A DNA stretch of 64,000 nt. It comes from Flaveria trinervia (lineage: Eukaryota; Streptophyta; Magnoliopsida; Asterales; Asteraceae). The first letter of the stretch is position 1. Each line of letters starts with the position of its first letter. The stretch lies in NCBI GenBank assembly GCA_025506515.1, contig CM046451.1, forward strand, positions 43,558,641-43,622,640. The letters are read 5' to 3'. Both the position numbers and the translations under genes were made by a program. Below, piece by piece: positions 1 to 10,077 of the stretch. The notes beneath the pieces were generated by a model. The model saw only the letters and a program-made list of their open reading frames with translations, did not search any database and was not told the DNA's origin.

Positions 1-422
1 TTTGTCTCTGTTAGTTTTGAACCTGACATCGCCCTCAAAATAAAACTAACCTTAACCTGAAAACACTTTAGTACAAGAGTAAAACTTGAACCCAATATTT
101 ACTCTAACATTGCATTTTATTTATTTTTTTATCTTCAAGTGTCACATGATTTCCTTTATTTTCTAAAAACACATCCATATCAAAGAACACACGGGTTCTA
201 GCGTGTGAGGTGTTAAAACCTCTAGATTAATTCTTGTATCTATTTATGTAAACTAGTAATTTTTACTAGTCACGCGTTGTAGCGGCGTACGTAGCGTGAT
301 AAAGTATAGATTACAATCAACTCGACTAGTATTCAAACTAAATTTACGTAAAAACATAAAGTAACTCGAATTTTTACCGTCGAATGAAAACATACTATAT
401 ATGACCCGAAATGTTTTCAAAC
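1..422. other. unassigned AT-rich DNA
   Basis: I see no gene, RNA or recognisable element here. The short open frames are unsupported. The stretch ends where a decayed gypsy LTR begins (TATAACACCCTG at 423). Confidence 0.5.
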
Positions 423-483
423 TATAACACCCTGAAATTTTCAAGAAAATCGAAAAAGAAGAAAAGTACTAGCGTGAATGAAG

Positions 484-1116
484 GGTTCTCGCGCAAGAAT
501 CAGGCGCAGTTTACAGGGGTCCTATAAAAAGGTAAGAACAATTGTTTGACCCCATTCTCGCGCGATAACTGCTGTTGTTAGAGAGAGAGGGAGACACGAA
601 GTAGAGAGAGAAAGTGATTATTTGAGATGTTTAAGGTATGTAAACTTCTGTTATGTATGAAGGAATGATTATTGATGAATATACTACATGAATGTGTAGT
701 TTTCGTTTGAAAAGTTCTTGGGAAAGTCGGTTTTGTGTTAAGATTATCATAGGTGAGTTTCTAGTCCCTTTTATGCATTTTTTATGTTTTTTGGTGCTAT
801 TGTACATACTAAATTGCTTGTTTATGCTTATGATGATGTTGTTTATGGTGATGACCATGTTATTTCAGCCTTAGACATGATAAGTTGTGATTAGGTGGGA
901 GACCCGTAAGGTTTTGCACGAAATAGTTAGCTTGTGCTGCAAAGGATTTTAAGTCTTATCGGTTCTCGCGCGAAATGTAGGTTCTCGTGCGATGTATAAT
1001 TTCTCGCGCGACTTGGGTAACTTGTTGTGCAAGGGTTTGACTTCAGTAAGGTTCTCGCGTGATATGTAGGTTTTCGCACGAAATGATGTTGTCGCGTAAG
1101 GTTAGTTCTTGCGCGA
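484..1116 (+). repeat. dispersed TTCTCGCGCGA motif array in the G0 LTR
   Basis: About nine copies of GTTCTCGCGCGA or near variants (for example near 485, 553, 962, 982, 1002, 1052 and 1105) stand out against AT-rich DNA. The core TCGCGCGA is a perfect palindrome. Copies vary mainly by C-to-T or G-to-A changes, as expected from methylated CpG decay. Function unknown. Confidence 0.65.
523..529 (+). promoter_or_regulatory. TATA box of the G0 LTR
   Basis: CCTATAAAAAGG lies about 100 bases inside the LTR and is followed by a GA-rich, leader-like tract, as expected for the U3/R junction of a plant LTR. The element is decayed and probably inactive. Confidence 0.5.
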
Positions 1117-1500
1117 CTCGCTGTGATATATGTTATGTTATCTTGTGTTTTAATCGTTTTCGAAATGATAAAATTCTATTATGTCTTTTCTTGGTGTGAT
1201 ATATATTACTATAAGTAAACTATTATATAATGGAAGCGAAAGATAACGGTAACGCAAAGTGGAACGTAATGAATGAAAGAAAGTATTACAAGCAAAATGA
1301 ATGGAGGTGTACAACTATGTTGTTGTTAGCTCAACTGAAGTGCGGCTTAGCTAGTCCATGAGGATGCATTTCATGGGTCTAATCCTTGATATTGACCATT
1401 AACGATATGGGATCTTTGTCACTTTACCTTGCAACTGTAGTAAGCTTCATGCACAATGGGGGTTTATTTATAAGCTTGGGCATAATACCAGCTTCGTACA

Positions 1501-1979
1501 GATTGCCTTTTGACTAGTACTATGACATGTCATGGCTGACATCCTAATATATTACAAAAAGGATAAAAGTACATAAAGTAGAAAGCAACGGACTTAAGAC
1601 CTCAATGTATAGTTACCAAAAGTATGGACCTTTTCACCAACTTGTGAAAGTTAGTGACTAAACAGAGTTGCAACGAAAAGTGATCCAGCTTTATGGTAAA
1701 GTACATCAGATAAAGCATGTGTTCAAAAGTCTTTGGAAGAAATATGTCTTCACATCTTGGCTTCGGAAGACTTTGTCTTTGAAGCTTTAGAAGACTTTGT
1801 TTTTGAAGCTTCGGAAGACTTCATTTTTTGCTTCGGAAGATGTTGGTCTTGGCTTTGGAAGATTTTACACTTAGGATAATTATAGTGCATGGTGTAAAAC
1901 TTCCAAAGCATTTCAACTCTATACTTTACTGCATGCATGCAAGAAAGAATTTGGATGTTTTAGGTGCATCAACATTACA
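1501..1979 (-). mobile_element. truncated relic LTR of the Copia-A family
   Basis: Read on the minus strand it starts TGTAATG at 1979 and follows the Copia-A LTR: the CTTCCGAAG copies, the 'caccaac...ttggtgaaaaggtcca' block, the 'ctttatgtactttatcc' block and 'gtcaaaaggca'. It ends near 1500, so about the last third of the LTR is missing. It is far more diverged than the Copia-A LTRs at 10078 and 21704, so it is an older insertion of the same family. The left edge is approximate. Confidence 0.75.
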
Positions 1980-2941
1980 TAAAAACTTACAAATATCTAC
2001 TGGATAAAGGTTTCATTTGAACAAGTATCTCTTTGTGGGGTGCTCTGGTCTTGTTCGTGAATAAGAAGGACATTAGTATGAGGATGTGCATTGACTACCG
2101 TGAGCTGAAAAAATTGATCGTGAAGAACTGGTATCCGTTATCGAGGATTGATGACTTGTTTGATTAACTACAAGGTTCCAGTTGGTTCTTGAGGATAGAC
2201 TTTCAATCTGGTTATCATCAGTTGAAGGTGCAAAAGTTGGATATCCCTAAGATAACTTTTCACACGCATTATGGGCATTATGAGTTCCTCATAATTTCTT
2301 TTGGTTTAACCAACGCACCAGCTGTTTTTATAGATATTATGAATCGGGGATGTTGACAGATGTTAGACAGACCAGTGATCATATTCATCGGTATATTCTG
2401 AGCTACTCTAAGAGTGAATAAGAGCATGTCCGTCACCTTAAAAAAGTACTAGAGACACTTAAAAATGAGAAGTTGTACGCGAAGTTCTCTAAGAGGGCGT
2501 TTGGTTGGAAGGAATGAAATAGAATGGAAAAACTAGTATAATTTTCAAATAAAAATATGTTTGAGTGGGTAATAAAATGTAAAACCAAAGGAATGTTTCA
2601 CCTCAAATTCCCTTGGTTATGGGATTTCAATATCCTTCCACCTAGAAAGGGATTTTGAAATCCCACAACCAAGGGAATTTGAGGTGAAACATTCCCTTGG
2701 GTTTTACATTTCATTACCCACTCAAACATAATTGTACTTGAAAATTATAATAGTTTCTTAATTCCATTTCATTTCTTCCACCCAAACGCCCCCTAAATGT
2801 GCATTTTGGCTACAAGAGGTCCAATTTCTTGGTCATGTGATTTATCCCAAAGGAATCATGGTGGATCCTATGAAAGTCGAAGTAGTAATGCAATGGAAAT
2901 TCCTAAAGACGCCATCCGAAATCTGTAGTTTCTTGGGTTTG
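1980..2941 (+). pseudogene. decayed Ty3/gypsy reverse transcriptase (G0), split by a MITE
   Basis: Translation recovers the gypsy RT landmarks in order: LLDKGFI, a GA(L)VLFV(N)KKD block, MRMCIDYREL, YPL(S)RIDDLFD, SGYHQLKV, HYEFL and FGLTNAPAVF. In-frame stops follow GFI and RIDDLFD, and the catalytic FIDD block near 2385-2400 has decayed. The frame resumes after the MITE with FLGHV and stops at 2941, where the Gypsy-A LTR begins. This is a fossil with no product. Confidence 0.85.
2493..2793. mobile_element. Tourist-like (PIF/Harbinger type) MITE inside the G0 RT
   Basis: A 301-bp non-coding foldback element. The left end GAGGGCGTTTGG matches the inverted right end GGGGGCGTTTGG with one difference. 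TAA flanks both sides (2490-2492 and 2794-2796), the 3-bp target duplication typical of PIF/Harbinger. The interior is also inverted: the left half around 2575-2640 ('aaaaccaaagg...gaatgtttcacctcaaattccc') is mirrored at 2660-2720. Removing the element plus one TAA restores the RT reading order (FSK then CAFW), so the boundaries are firm. Confidence 0.9.
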
Positions 2942-3644
2942 TGTAACACCCGGTTATTTCTAAAGACAAAAAAAGAATGAATAAAGTAAATAAAAAGAAA
3001 GAAAAGAAATAAAACCCAAGTCTAGGGGTTAAAAGTGACAAAAAGGACAAAATCTTTGAAAAATTGGTGATAAAGGTGGCATGGCCGCCCATAACTCTCT
3101 CTACACACAAATTCTCGGATATTTTAGAGAGAGAAGGAAAGAGAGCAGAAAACTCTTGGTTTTGAAGAAAGAACCAGAAAGAATTCGAATTCAAGGTAAG
3201 AATTCATGTGTTTATGATGTTCTTGACTAGTTTTATCATCGGGTTTATGCTTATGTGTGTTTGTATATGTTCGGGTATGTTTTTGGTGGGTTCCTAGGCA
3301 GTTGAACTCAACTTGTAAACGAGTTTGGAAGAAGCCACGCTCAAAGGCTGCAAAGGTGAGTTCTAGAACCCCTCTTTTACTGGCTTTTAACTAATTTTGG
3401 GGCTGAAAATGCATGAATGAATGTTTTCATTAAACTGGGTTTCGAACTCGTATGTATGACTGTGTGTATATTGATGTTATGATGTGAAGTTGGTCTATGT
3501 TCATGATTGTTGATGTATGGTTGTGTTTCTAAGGCTTAGAAGGTACGACTTAAGCTTAGAACATGATGGATGGTGATTGGGAACTGAAATCTGATGTTTA
3601 AGGCTCATATGTTAAGTTTTAGAATCTTCCTAAGTATGCAGAAG

Positions 3645-4064
3645 AAATGCGGATGAACAGCTAATGCGGATGAGTAATGGAAAGTCAATGCGGATGAACA
3701 ACTAATGCGGATGAGCATTAACTATTAAGTAAGTCAATGCAGATGAACAGTTAATGCAGATGAGCATTAACCACTAAGTAAGTCAATGCGGATGAGTATT
3801 GGATGAAATGCGGATGAACAGCTAATGTGGATGAGCATTAACTATTAAGTAAGTCAATGCGAATGAGTAATGGAAGTCAATGCGGATGAGTAATGGAAAG
3901 TCAATGCAGATAAACAGTTAATGTGGATGAGAATTAACCACTAAGTAAGTCAATGCGGATGATTATCGGATGAAATGCAGATGAACATTGACTAAGTATG
4001 GGAAATGCGGATGAGTAAAGTCAATGCGGATGAACAAATGCGGATGAACAAATGCGGATGAACA
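3645..4064 (+). repeat. AATGCGGATGA(AC/GT) motif array in the Gypsy-A LTR
   Basis: About 19 same-direction copies of AATGCGGATGA or one-base variants (AATGCAGATG, AATGTGGATG) are spaced 13-35 bases apart. They are linked by recurrent phrases such as 'gagcattaac' and 'taagtaagtc', so the array grew partly by tandem duplication. The same motif occurs in the LTR and spacer of Copia-B, a different superfamily. Confidence 0.9.
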
Positions 4065-4540
4065 CTTGACTTTCTGGGGAAAAGTGAAATTTAGGATTTG
4101 ACTTGGGATGTTCCTGGGGGCTATGTAAGTTGACTTTTGAGGTCATAGATGTTATGATGGGCATGTTATGATGTATGTATGATGCTATGCATGATGGTAT
4201 GTATGATGTATGTTATGTATGTATGATGCCATGTATGACGATGTTGACTGTTTATGTTCCTTGTTGTATGATTATTTTCCCGTGGCTTTACGCTGAATGT
4301 TAATAAATGAAATGATAGTATTATGTAACGTAAAGTGGAAGATAATGAAAGAGGAACATGATGAATGAATGCATGCATTAATGAACGATGAAAAGTAAAG
4401 AAAGTCTTGCAAGCCTTGTATGTCGGGACACACCCCATTATAGGGTGTTAGCCCAATGGTGTGTGGGTTAGCTATCCCAGAAGGATGCACATCGGGGTCT
4501 TTCTTTGTGATTGACCATATGTTTAGAACCATTTTCGCTT

Positions 4541-4770
4541 ACCTTAGATACTGTGGCTAGGCTGTTGTGCGCCATGACGAGGGGTCAATGATGGACCCTG
4601 GCCCAATATCAGCTTCATGCATGATGGCTGGTATAGCACATGACAATGGTACGCCTGAACTTACCCTAGGTACTATGGCCAGGCTGCTGTGCGCCATGAC
4701 GGGGGGGGGGGGGGGGTCTATGATGGACCCCGGCTCAGTACCAGCTTTATGCATGACGGTAGGGTAAGGT
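4541..4770 (+). repeat. tandem duplication with a 16-G run in the Gypsy-A LTR
   Basis: Two units of roughly 115-125 bases each carry 'taccttagatactgtggc' or a variant, 'gctgtgcgccatgacg', 'atgatggaccc' and 'ccagctt..atgcatga'. G4701-G4716 is an uninterrupted run in the second unit; the first has GAGGGG there. The Gypsy-E LTR has the same two-unit layout at about 54895-55110, so the duplication predates their split. Confidence 0.8.
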
Positions 4771-5287
4771 TCATGGTTTTGATGGAACGAAATGAAATAA
4801 TGATGAACGGATGAATGAAAGTAATGAATGTGAATGATAATGGCGTACAATGAATGAAAGAAAGTTAATGAATGAATGATGAGGATAATAATGATATTAT
4901 CTATGTGTACGTATGATGTGTGATCGCATGCAAAAGTAAAGAACGGTTTAATGAAAGTACAGTATGTTTTATATTAATACTAGAACTCACTCAGCAACAA
5001 TGACTTTGATGCATTTTTTCCAGTTGGCAGGTGAGCATTGCTGAGGATGGCGCGGGGCAACTACTTGGCATTGAGGATGGCATTCTTTTGTTACTGTTTT
5101 TTCATTGTAATGCGAACAAATGAAAATGTATAATGAATGATTCTATTAATTTGAAAAGCAGTTATTATGAAATGAAAAGTTATTTTAATGTTCCGCTGCG
5201 ATATTTTTATGAAAGATAAATGTAATTGTACTTTTTGTGAGCAATGATTGGCCAGCTGTAAGCGTCCCAGGAACAGGGCCTTACAAG

Positions 5288-5301
5288 TTGGTATTAGAGC
5301 C
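5288..5301 (+). promoter_or_regulatory. Gypsy-A primer-binding site (initiator Met-tRNA type)
   Basis: TTGGTATTAGAGCC sits two bases after the LTR and matches the usual plant initiator-Met PBS TGGTATCAGAGC with one C-to-T change. Bases 5302-5638 are an untranslated leader in which I see nothing else. Confidence 0.85.
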
Positions 5302-5638
5302 AAAGTTTAAGTGAAACGGGTAAATTTTCAAAATAAACCTAAACTTAAACTGAAAATGGGACAGAAAGGGAATGGATGCCAGTCCGAGTAGCTGCGTGCC
5401 ATTAGGTATTTTCTTAATAATTAACCAGCATTATGTGCACATGTTATGTGGTTATGTGTTGCTAGTAAATTTAGATACTGATGTAGTCAGGACAGGTAAT
5501 GCTTGGGGTATAAAGAGTAAAGTAAGTGGCTAATCACAACTGGCCACTGTAATTAGGGACTTACTATACCTGACATAAACTGAGATGTTCCCTTGAATGA
5601 CCGTGTTGGTGTTTGAATCTTTCAGCGTGTGTGTGAGG

Positions 5639-6975
5639 ATGGCCGGTGGTAGATCATCTAAAGCTTCACGTGGTGGAGGACGTGGTGCTGAACCACGGGT
5701 CACGAGAGGAAGGCCTAGAGCCGAAAAGGTGGTTCATGAAGAACCAGGGACCCCTTATCCGGAGGGTGGTGATGAGAGTGCTAACTTAAGGGCCTCAGTG
5801 AAGGAGGTTGTTGTGGAGGAAGTGCATCAGGTTATCAGATGATCCTACCGTCTGTGGTAACCGAAGTGATAAAGGCTGTTAGAGATAGGGAAAGAACGGA
5901 AAGGAGTAGACCTACGGGCGAAAGGAGACAGCCCGAGACTAAGACGGTTCTCTCTGATGACGAAGAAGAAGAGGAAGAAGAAGAGCCTGCACCGGAGGCG
6001 GCATGAGGCTATAACTATGGGGTGTTTCAACGATGCAAGCCCCCTACTTTTGATGGTAATGGCATTGTTGCTGCTGCTCACCGGTGGGTGAGAGAAATGG
6101 AAGCTGTTTTGAACATCAACGAGTGTCGGGAGGATCAGAAAGTGAAGTTTGCTGCCCACTCTTTTGTGGACTCAACTTTATGCTAGTGGGACAATATTGT
6201 CCAAGCTGAGGGTAAGTCAGGCTATTAGGAGAATGAGGTGGTCCGAACTGAAAAAGTTGGTGATTGAGGAGTTCTGTCCTCACAGGGAAATGGATAAGGT
6301 GGAAAGAGAGTTCCTGCAGCTGGAGGCGGGAACCATGACACATCAGCAGTACACTACCAAGTTCAACGAGATGGCACGTTTGGTGTCGGACCAAGTGATG
6401 CCTTTGTCATGAAAGATTAAGAGGTACATTCAGGGGCTGCCGACGGATATTCATAGGCACATGATCGCTGCCCGACCAAGCATGTTTAGGTCGGCGGTGG
6501 ATTTGGCAGGGAGGTTGTATGATGAGAGAACTGTGGTGGTGATCGAAGGTAGCAAGAAAAGTGGTAGTGATCGGACTTGGAATGGAAAGAGGTTTGGTCG
6601 GGGGTGGTGCCCCGACGAGTAACAAGTAGCATGGGTGGATGACTGTTGTGTGGTCACATCTGGTGCGGGGTCAAAGATGTGTGGTAGATGTGGGAAGGAG
6701 CATACTGGAGAATGTAGGCTGGGATCAAACTTATGCTTCAAATGTGGGAAGACGAGGCATATAGCAAAGGACTATCTTACGGTCCGATGTTTTAACTGGA
6801 ACGTGCAGGGCCACATGAGTAGAGACTGTAAGAAGCCGAGGACTGAGGGTTCTGGGGTGAAGAAGACTAGAGGTGAAGGACCGAGGGCGAGCGCCAGAGC
6901 GTTTATGATGACGCAGGAGGAGGCTAGGATGGACCCTGATGTTGTGTCAGGTATGTTTCTAGTAAACCAAACTTA
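5639..6975 (+). pseudogene. gag: Gypsy-A gag remnant
   Basis: This would be the capsid/nucleocapsid precursor. The chosen start (ATG 5639) opens a basic Gly/Arg-rich N-terminus (MAGGRSSKASRGGG). Pieces in several frames follow: an acidic tract near 5960-5990, a KPPTFDGNG block near 6040, a retrotransposon-gag core (W..LK.LVIEEFCP...EREFLQLEAG, 6239-6412), and a zinc-knuckle region near 6730-6830. Both knuckles are damaged: the last Cys of the first is Tyr and the second Cys of the second is Trp. Stops near 5840, 6004, 6410 and 6620 show it is inactive. Confidence 0.8.
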
Positions 6976-7336
6976 GCCTCTGTGTTATTCGATTCTAGTG
7001 CTAGTAAAAGTTTCATTTCTGCTGCTTTCTATGCTAAACTGCCTTTTAGTAGTAAGAATATAGATACGCCCTTTGATGTAGAAACTACCATAGGTAAGTC
7101 TACCAGGATTTCTAAGGTGATAGAAGGATGTAATGTGGAATTGTAAGGTCATAAGTTCCGGTTAGACCGTTCGTGATGACCTTAGGTGGTTTTGATATGG
7201 TTCTTGGGATGGATTGGTTGGTGGATTACGAAGCGAACATTGTGTGTTGCAAGAAGATGATTCGATTGACAGCGCCTGACGGGAGTTCATTAACGGTTAT
7301 GGTGATCGGGTCACGACGATTCCGAAAGTAATCTCA
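6976..7336 (+). pseudogene. Gypsy-A aspartic protease remnant
   Basis: The retropepsin region between gag and RT. The active-site block reads LFDSSAS (Asp codon 6991-6993), where the family has D-S/T-G-A, so the Gly is lost. The downstream landmark VLGMDWL (about 7201-7220) is kept. Stop codons and a frame change (near 7143) interrupt it. It would process the Gag-Pol polyprotein but cannot do so here. Confidence 0.75.
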
Positions 7337-8770
7337 ATGGCAGTGGCGGGAAAGTGCATGAGGTGTGAATATAGTGCCTACTTGGCTTATGTGAAAGATG
7401 TGGAAACACCAACACCACAACTGTCTGATGTATCGGTTGTGTGTGACTTCCCAGATGTGTTTCCCGAAGACTTACTAGGAGTGCCACCTGAGCGCGAGAT
7501 TGAATTCCAAATTGATTTGATACCGGGTGCCCAACCTGTTGCCACGACACCGTATCGTTTGGCTCCGATCGAGATGAAATAGTTGATGAAGCAGTTGCAA
7601 GAGTTGCTTGATAAGGGGTTCATTAGACCGAGTATCTCTCTTTGGGGTGCTCCAGTCTTATTCGTAAAGAAGAAAGACGGTAGCATGAGGATGTGTATAG
7701 ACTATCGTGAGCTAAACAAGTTGACGGTGAAGAATCGGTACCCGTTACCGAGGATTGATGATTTGTTTGATCAGCTTCAAGGTGCTAGTTGGTTTTCAAG
7801 GATAGATCTTCGATCTGGCTACCATCAGCTAATGGTGAAGGAGCAGGATATTCCTAAAACAGCTTTTCGCACGCGTTATGGTCACTACAAGTTCCTCGTT
7901 ATGTCATTTGGTTTGACCAACGCGCCAGCTGCTTTTATGGATCCGATGAATCGAGTGTGTCGGCCGATGTTGGATAAATCAGTGATTGTGTTTATCGATG
8001 ATATTTTGATTTATTCCAAGAGTGAGGGGGAACATGCTGATCACATTAAAGAGGTGTTGGAGATGTTAAGAAGGGAGAAGTTGTATGCCAAGTTCTCCAA
8101 ATGCTGTTTCTGGTTTCGCGAAGTGCAGTTCTTGGGTCACGTGGTGAATCCCAAGGGGATTATGGTGGATCCAACAAAGGTGGAGGCGTGATGCAATGGA
8201 AGTCTCCAAAGACGCCATCTGAGATTCGTAGTTTCTTGGGTTTGGTGGGCTACTACAGGAGAATTCATTCAAGACTTCTCTAAGCGCTTCTCCACTGACC
8301 AAGTTGACCCAGAAAGATGTAAAGTTTGTATGGTTCAAGCTCAGAGAAGGCATTTAAGGAGTTAAAGGCGAGGTTGACTCAAGCTCCTGTTCTGTCATTA
8401 CCCGATGGAACTGAAGATCTGGTGGTTTATCCTGATGCTTCCTACTCGGGGCTGGGGTGTGTGTTGATGCAGAGGGAAAAGTCATAGCCTATGCATCCCG
8501 ACAATTGAAGATTCAGGTCAATTATCCTACTCATGACTTGGAGCTAGCAGCCGGTTCTTCATGTTAAATATTTGGAGGCACTACCTTTTAACGGGACGAA
8601 GTGCACCCTATTTTACTGACCACAAGAGCATGAAGTAATTCTTCAAGCGAAAGGACCTGAACATGAGGCAGGGACTATGGTTAGTTATAAAGGATTATGA
8701 TTGCGAGATCCATTACCATTCGGGCAAAGCCAACGTGGTGGCGGATGCCCTTAGCCGAAAAGAGAGGCCC
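7337..8770 (+). pseudogene. pol: Gypsy-A reverse transcriptase and RNase H remnant
   Basis: RT copies element RNA into DNA and RNase H removes the template. The frame 7337-8191 is open except for one TAG at 7580-7582. It shows FPDVFPEDL, GFIRPS, VKKKDGS, MRMCIDYRELNKL, YPLPRIDDLFDQL, DLRSGYHQ, FGLTNAPAAF and the catalytic FIDD at 7991-8002, then FLGHVVNPKG. After 8191 the frame shifts repeatedly (FLGLVGYYRR at about 8230). RNase H survives as DASYSGLGCVLMQ near 8430 and HSGKANVVADALSRK near 8715-8760. RT is the best-kept part, but the breaks rule out a product. Confidence 0.9.
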
Positions 8771-9221
8771 GAGCCGACTCAGGTGAAAGCTTACCAGTTG
8801 ATCATGACCTCTGATATGGTGAAGCAAGTCAAAGAGTTTCAAGATGAGGCATTGAAAGAAGATGATCTTAACTCCGAAAGAATGAGAGGCCTGGTTGCGG
8901 AATGGTGGTGAGAACACACTCGTGGTTAGAATTTCGATTTGGACGAATGTGGATTCCTCGTTTTGGGGATCTACGTTGAAGATTATGGATGAAGCTCACA
9001 AGACTCGATACTCTATTCATCCCGGTGCTACAAAGATGTACCAAGACATGAAGAAGAGACTATTGGTGGCTCGGTATGAGGGGTGATGTGTTGGAGTACA
9101 TGAGTAAATGCCTTACTTGTTTACAAGTGAAGGCCGAGCACCAAAAGCCGTATGGAAAGATCCAACCTTTGGATATACCGGAGTAGAAGTGGGAACATAT
9201 CACCATGGACTTTGACTGGGT
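8771..9221 (+). pseudogene. Gypsy-A integrase N-terminus, cut by Copia-B
   Basis: Remnants of the HHCC zinc-binding domain are visible: HKTRYSIHPGATKMY near 8997-9045 and a CLTCLQVKAEH-like stretch near 9110-9140. The start of the catalytic core (a WEHITMDF-like block with the first catalytic Asp) is at about 9190-9215. Minus-strand Copia-B DNA then begins, so the remaining catalytic residues and any chromodomain are absent. Frameshifts occur near 8910 and 9085. Confidence 0.8.
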
Positions 9222-9448
9222 TGTGAGATTGAGATTCTCACTAAGGATCGAATATAATGATTGAATGGCGAATCATACAATCAAAAAACATTCAATGCAG
9301 AAATAATACTCATAAATGCTTTGTATATATTAACGAGGTGATTGTTACAATGACTGTTAGGGTTTAGCAAGAAAAGTAATAATGCACCTAGAGATACAAA
9401 ATATTCTGATTGTCTAAATTCGTCACCTCATGTACGAGTTTTATATTC

Positions 9449-9456
9449 TATTTATA
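9449..9456 (-). promoter_or_regulatory. TATA box of the Copia-B LTR
   Basis: On the minus strand CCTATAAATAGAATATAAAA starts here, about 80 bases downstream of the inverted-repeat array at 9534-9860. The order array, TATA, leader matches the Copia-F LTR. Confidence 0.6.
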
Positions 9457-9533
9457 GGTAGACAAGATGCCTTACAGAATAACAAATTAAACTACCCCTG
9501 AATTATTACATTAGAACTAGTCTAAGTCTTGAT

Positions 9534-9860
9534 CCGCATTGTTTGCTTTATCATCCGCATTGGCAAATGCGATGAGTTGACTTGATCAGCATTTCTTCAC
9601 TTGATCATCTGCTTATATAGTATATTGGTCATCCGCATTGGTCAATACGTATACAAATACTTCTGCGCAATTAAACTAGTCATCCGCATTGGCAAATGCG
9701 GATGAACAAAAATCTTGTCCGTAGTATTTTTTGGTCTTCCGCATGTTGTTAATGCGAAGAAAAAATACTTGTGGCATTTTGTTTTTGCCATCCGCATTGA
9801 CAAATGCGGATAGCCATACTTGTTTTTCTTTTGGTGCAGGATCTTCATCCGCATTTCTTT
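9534..9860 (-). repeat. CATCCGCATT / AATGCGGATG inverted-repeat array in Copia-B U3
   Basis: About eight sites, several as face-to-face pairs. The best is 9681-9704: 10-base arms CATCCGCATT and AATGCGGATG, perfectly complementary, around GGCA. A similar pair is at about 9789-9812 (loop GACA). The same motif fills the Copia-B spacer at 52930-53540 and the Gypsy-A LTR. Confidence 0.85.
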
Positions 9861-9946
9861 TTGGACTTGGTGGAAATCCATCAGACAACCATCAACTGCA
9901 ATCACCACATTGATTGTGGCATATATAATCCTTTCAGGGTCTAACA

Positions 9947-9962
9947 AATACTCCCCCTAAGG
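9947..9962 (-). promoter_or_regulatory. Copia-B polypurine tract
   Basis: On the minus strand, CCTTAGGGGGAGTATT lies immediately upstream of the 3' LTR. It is the plus-strand DNA priming site and resembles the Copia-A tract (CTAGGGGGAGTT at 21692). Confidence 0.8.
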
Positions 9963-10072
9963 ATTATACAGCCTAGTTTGTTTAATGTTTGGGTAGTGAT
10001 TGAGGTGTGATGATCTGTGTTCCTGTGATGGTGTAAAAGGTGCTGCATGAACTGGATTCAAAATTTCCTTGA

Positions 10073-10077
10073 TCATG
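10073..10077 (+). repeat. Copia-A target-site duplication, left copy
   Basis: TCATG here matches TCATG at 22492-22496. This places the 5' LTR start at 10078, so that LTR begins TTAAGG where the 3' LTR begins TGTAAGG: one G, part of the invariant TG, has been lost. Confidence 0.85.

Larger units (their letters stand above)
423..1500 (+). mobile_element. decayed Ty3/gypsy LTR (element G0), 3' end lost
   Basis: It begins TATAACACCC, one base from the TGTAACACCC start of the Gypsy-A LTR at 2942. A TATA box at 523-529 is followed by a GA-rich leader. From about 1310 to 1500 it resembles the Gypsy-A LTR around 4430-4620 (a 'ggatgcat...gggtct...attgacca' block, then 'ataccagcttc'). It stops where a minus-strand copia LTR relic begins, so the 3' end is missing. 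It may be the 5' LTR of the element whose RT relic lies at 1980-2941. The family call rests on resemblance to Tekay-like LTRs in the same window; the right edge is approximate. Confidence 0.6.
2942..5285 (+). repeat. Gypsy-A 5' LTR
   Basis: 2344 bp from TGTAACACCCGG to GGGCCTTACA, directly followed by a primer-binding site. It contains an AATGCGGATGA array (3645-4064), an ATGATG-rich tract (4150-4250), a tandem duplication (4541-4770) with a 16-G run, and a conserved 'actcactcagcaa' block near 4985 that the Gypsy-E LTR shares. It lies in the RT relic of G0. Its partner LTR is not in view, so the target duplication cannot be tested. Confidence 0.9.
2942..9221 (+). mobile_element. Gypsy-A: broken Tekay-like Ty3/gypsy element, 5' part
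   Basis: It has a 5' LTR (2942-5285), PBS, gag, PR, RT, RNase H and the start of integrase in the Ty3/gypsy order. Integrase is cut at about 9215 by the Copia-B 3' LTR. The rest of integrase and the 3' LTR are not in the window and should lie beyond its right edge, past the far end of Copia-B. The Gypsy-E LTR at 53552 is related but too different to be its partner LTR. Frames are broken throughout. Tekay-like is inferred from LTR length and the RT. Confidence 0.85.
9222..9946 (-). repeat. Copia-B 3' LTR
   Basis: 725 bp. On the minus strand it runs from TGTTAGACCCTG (at 9946) to CTCAATCTCACA (ending 9222). A polypurine tract lies just outside its 5' side, which fixes orientation and identity as the 3' LTR. 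Its left edge interrupts Gypsy-A integrase. The U3 part holds a CATCCGCATT / AATGCGGATG array, followed by a TATA box. I chose TG at 9222 as the edge; other TG choices lie within 5 bases. Confidence 0.85.

Noticed and set aside
484..1116. CRISPR-like repeat array
   Set aside because: Repeats are 8-12 bases, irregularly spaced, inside a plant LTR; no cas genes.
3645..4064. Centromeric or other satellite DNA
   Set aside because: Spacing is irregular and the array is confined between recognisable LTR parts.
4567..4767. Overlapping ORFs on both strands in the duplicated Gypsy-A LTR segment
   Set aside because: They arise from the tandem duplication and G16 run; LTR, non-coding.
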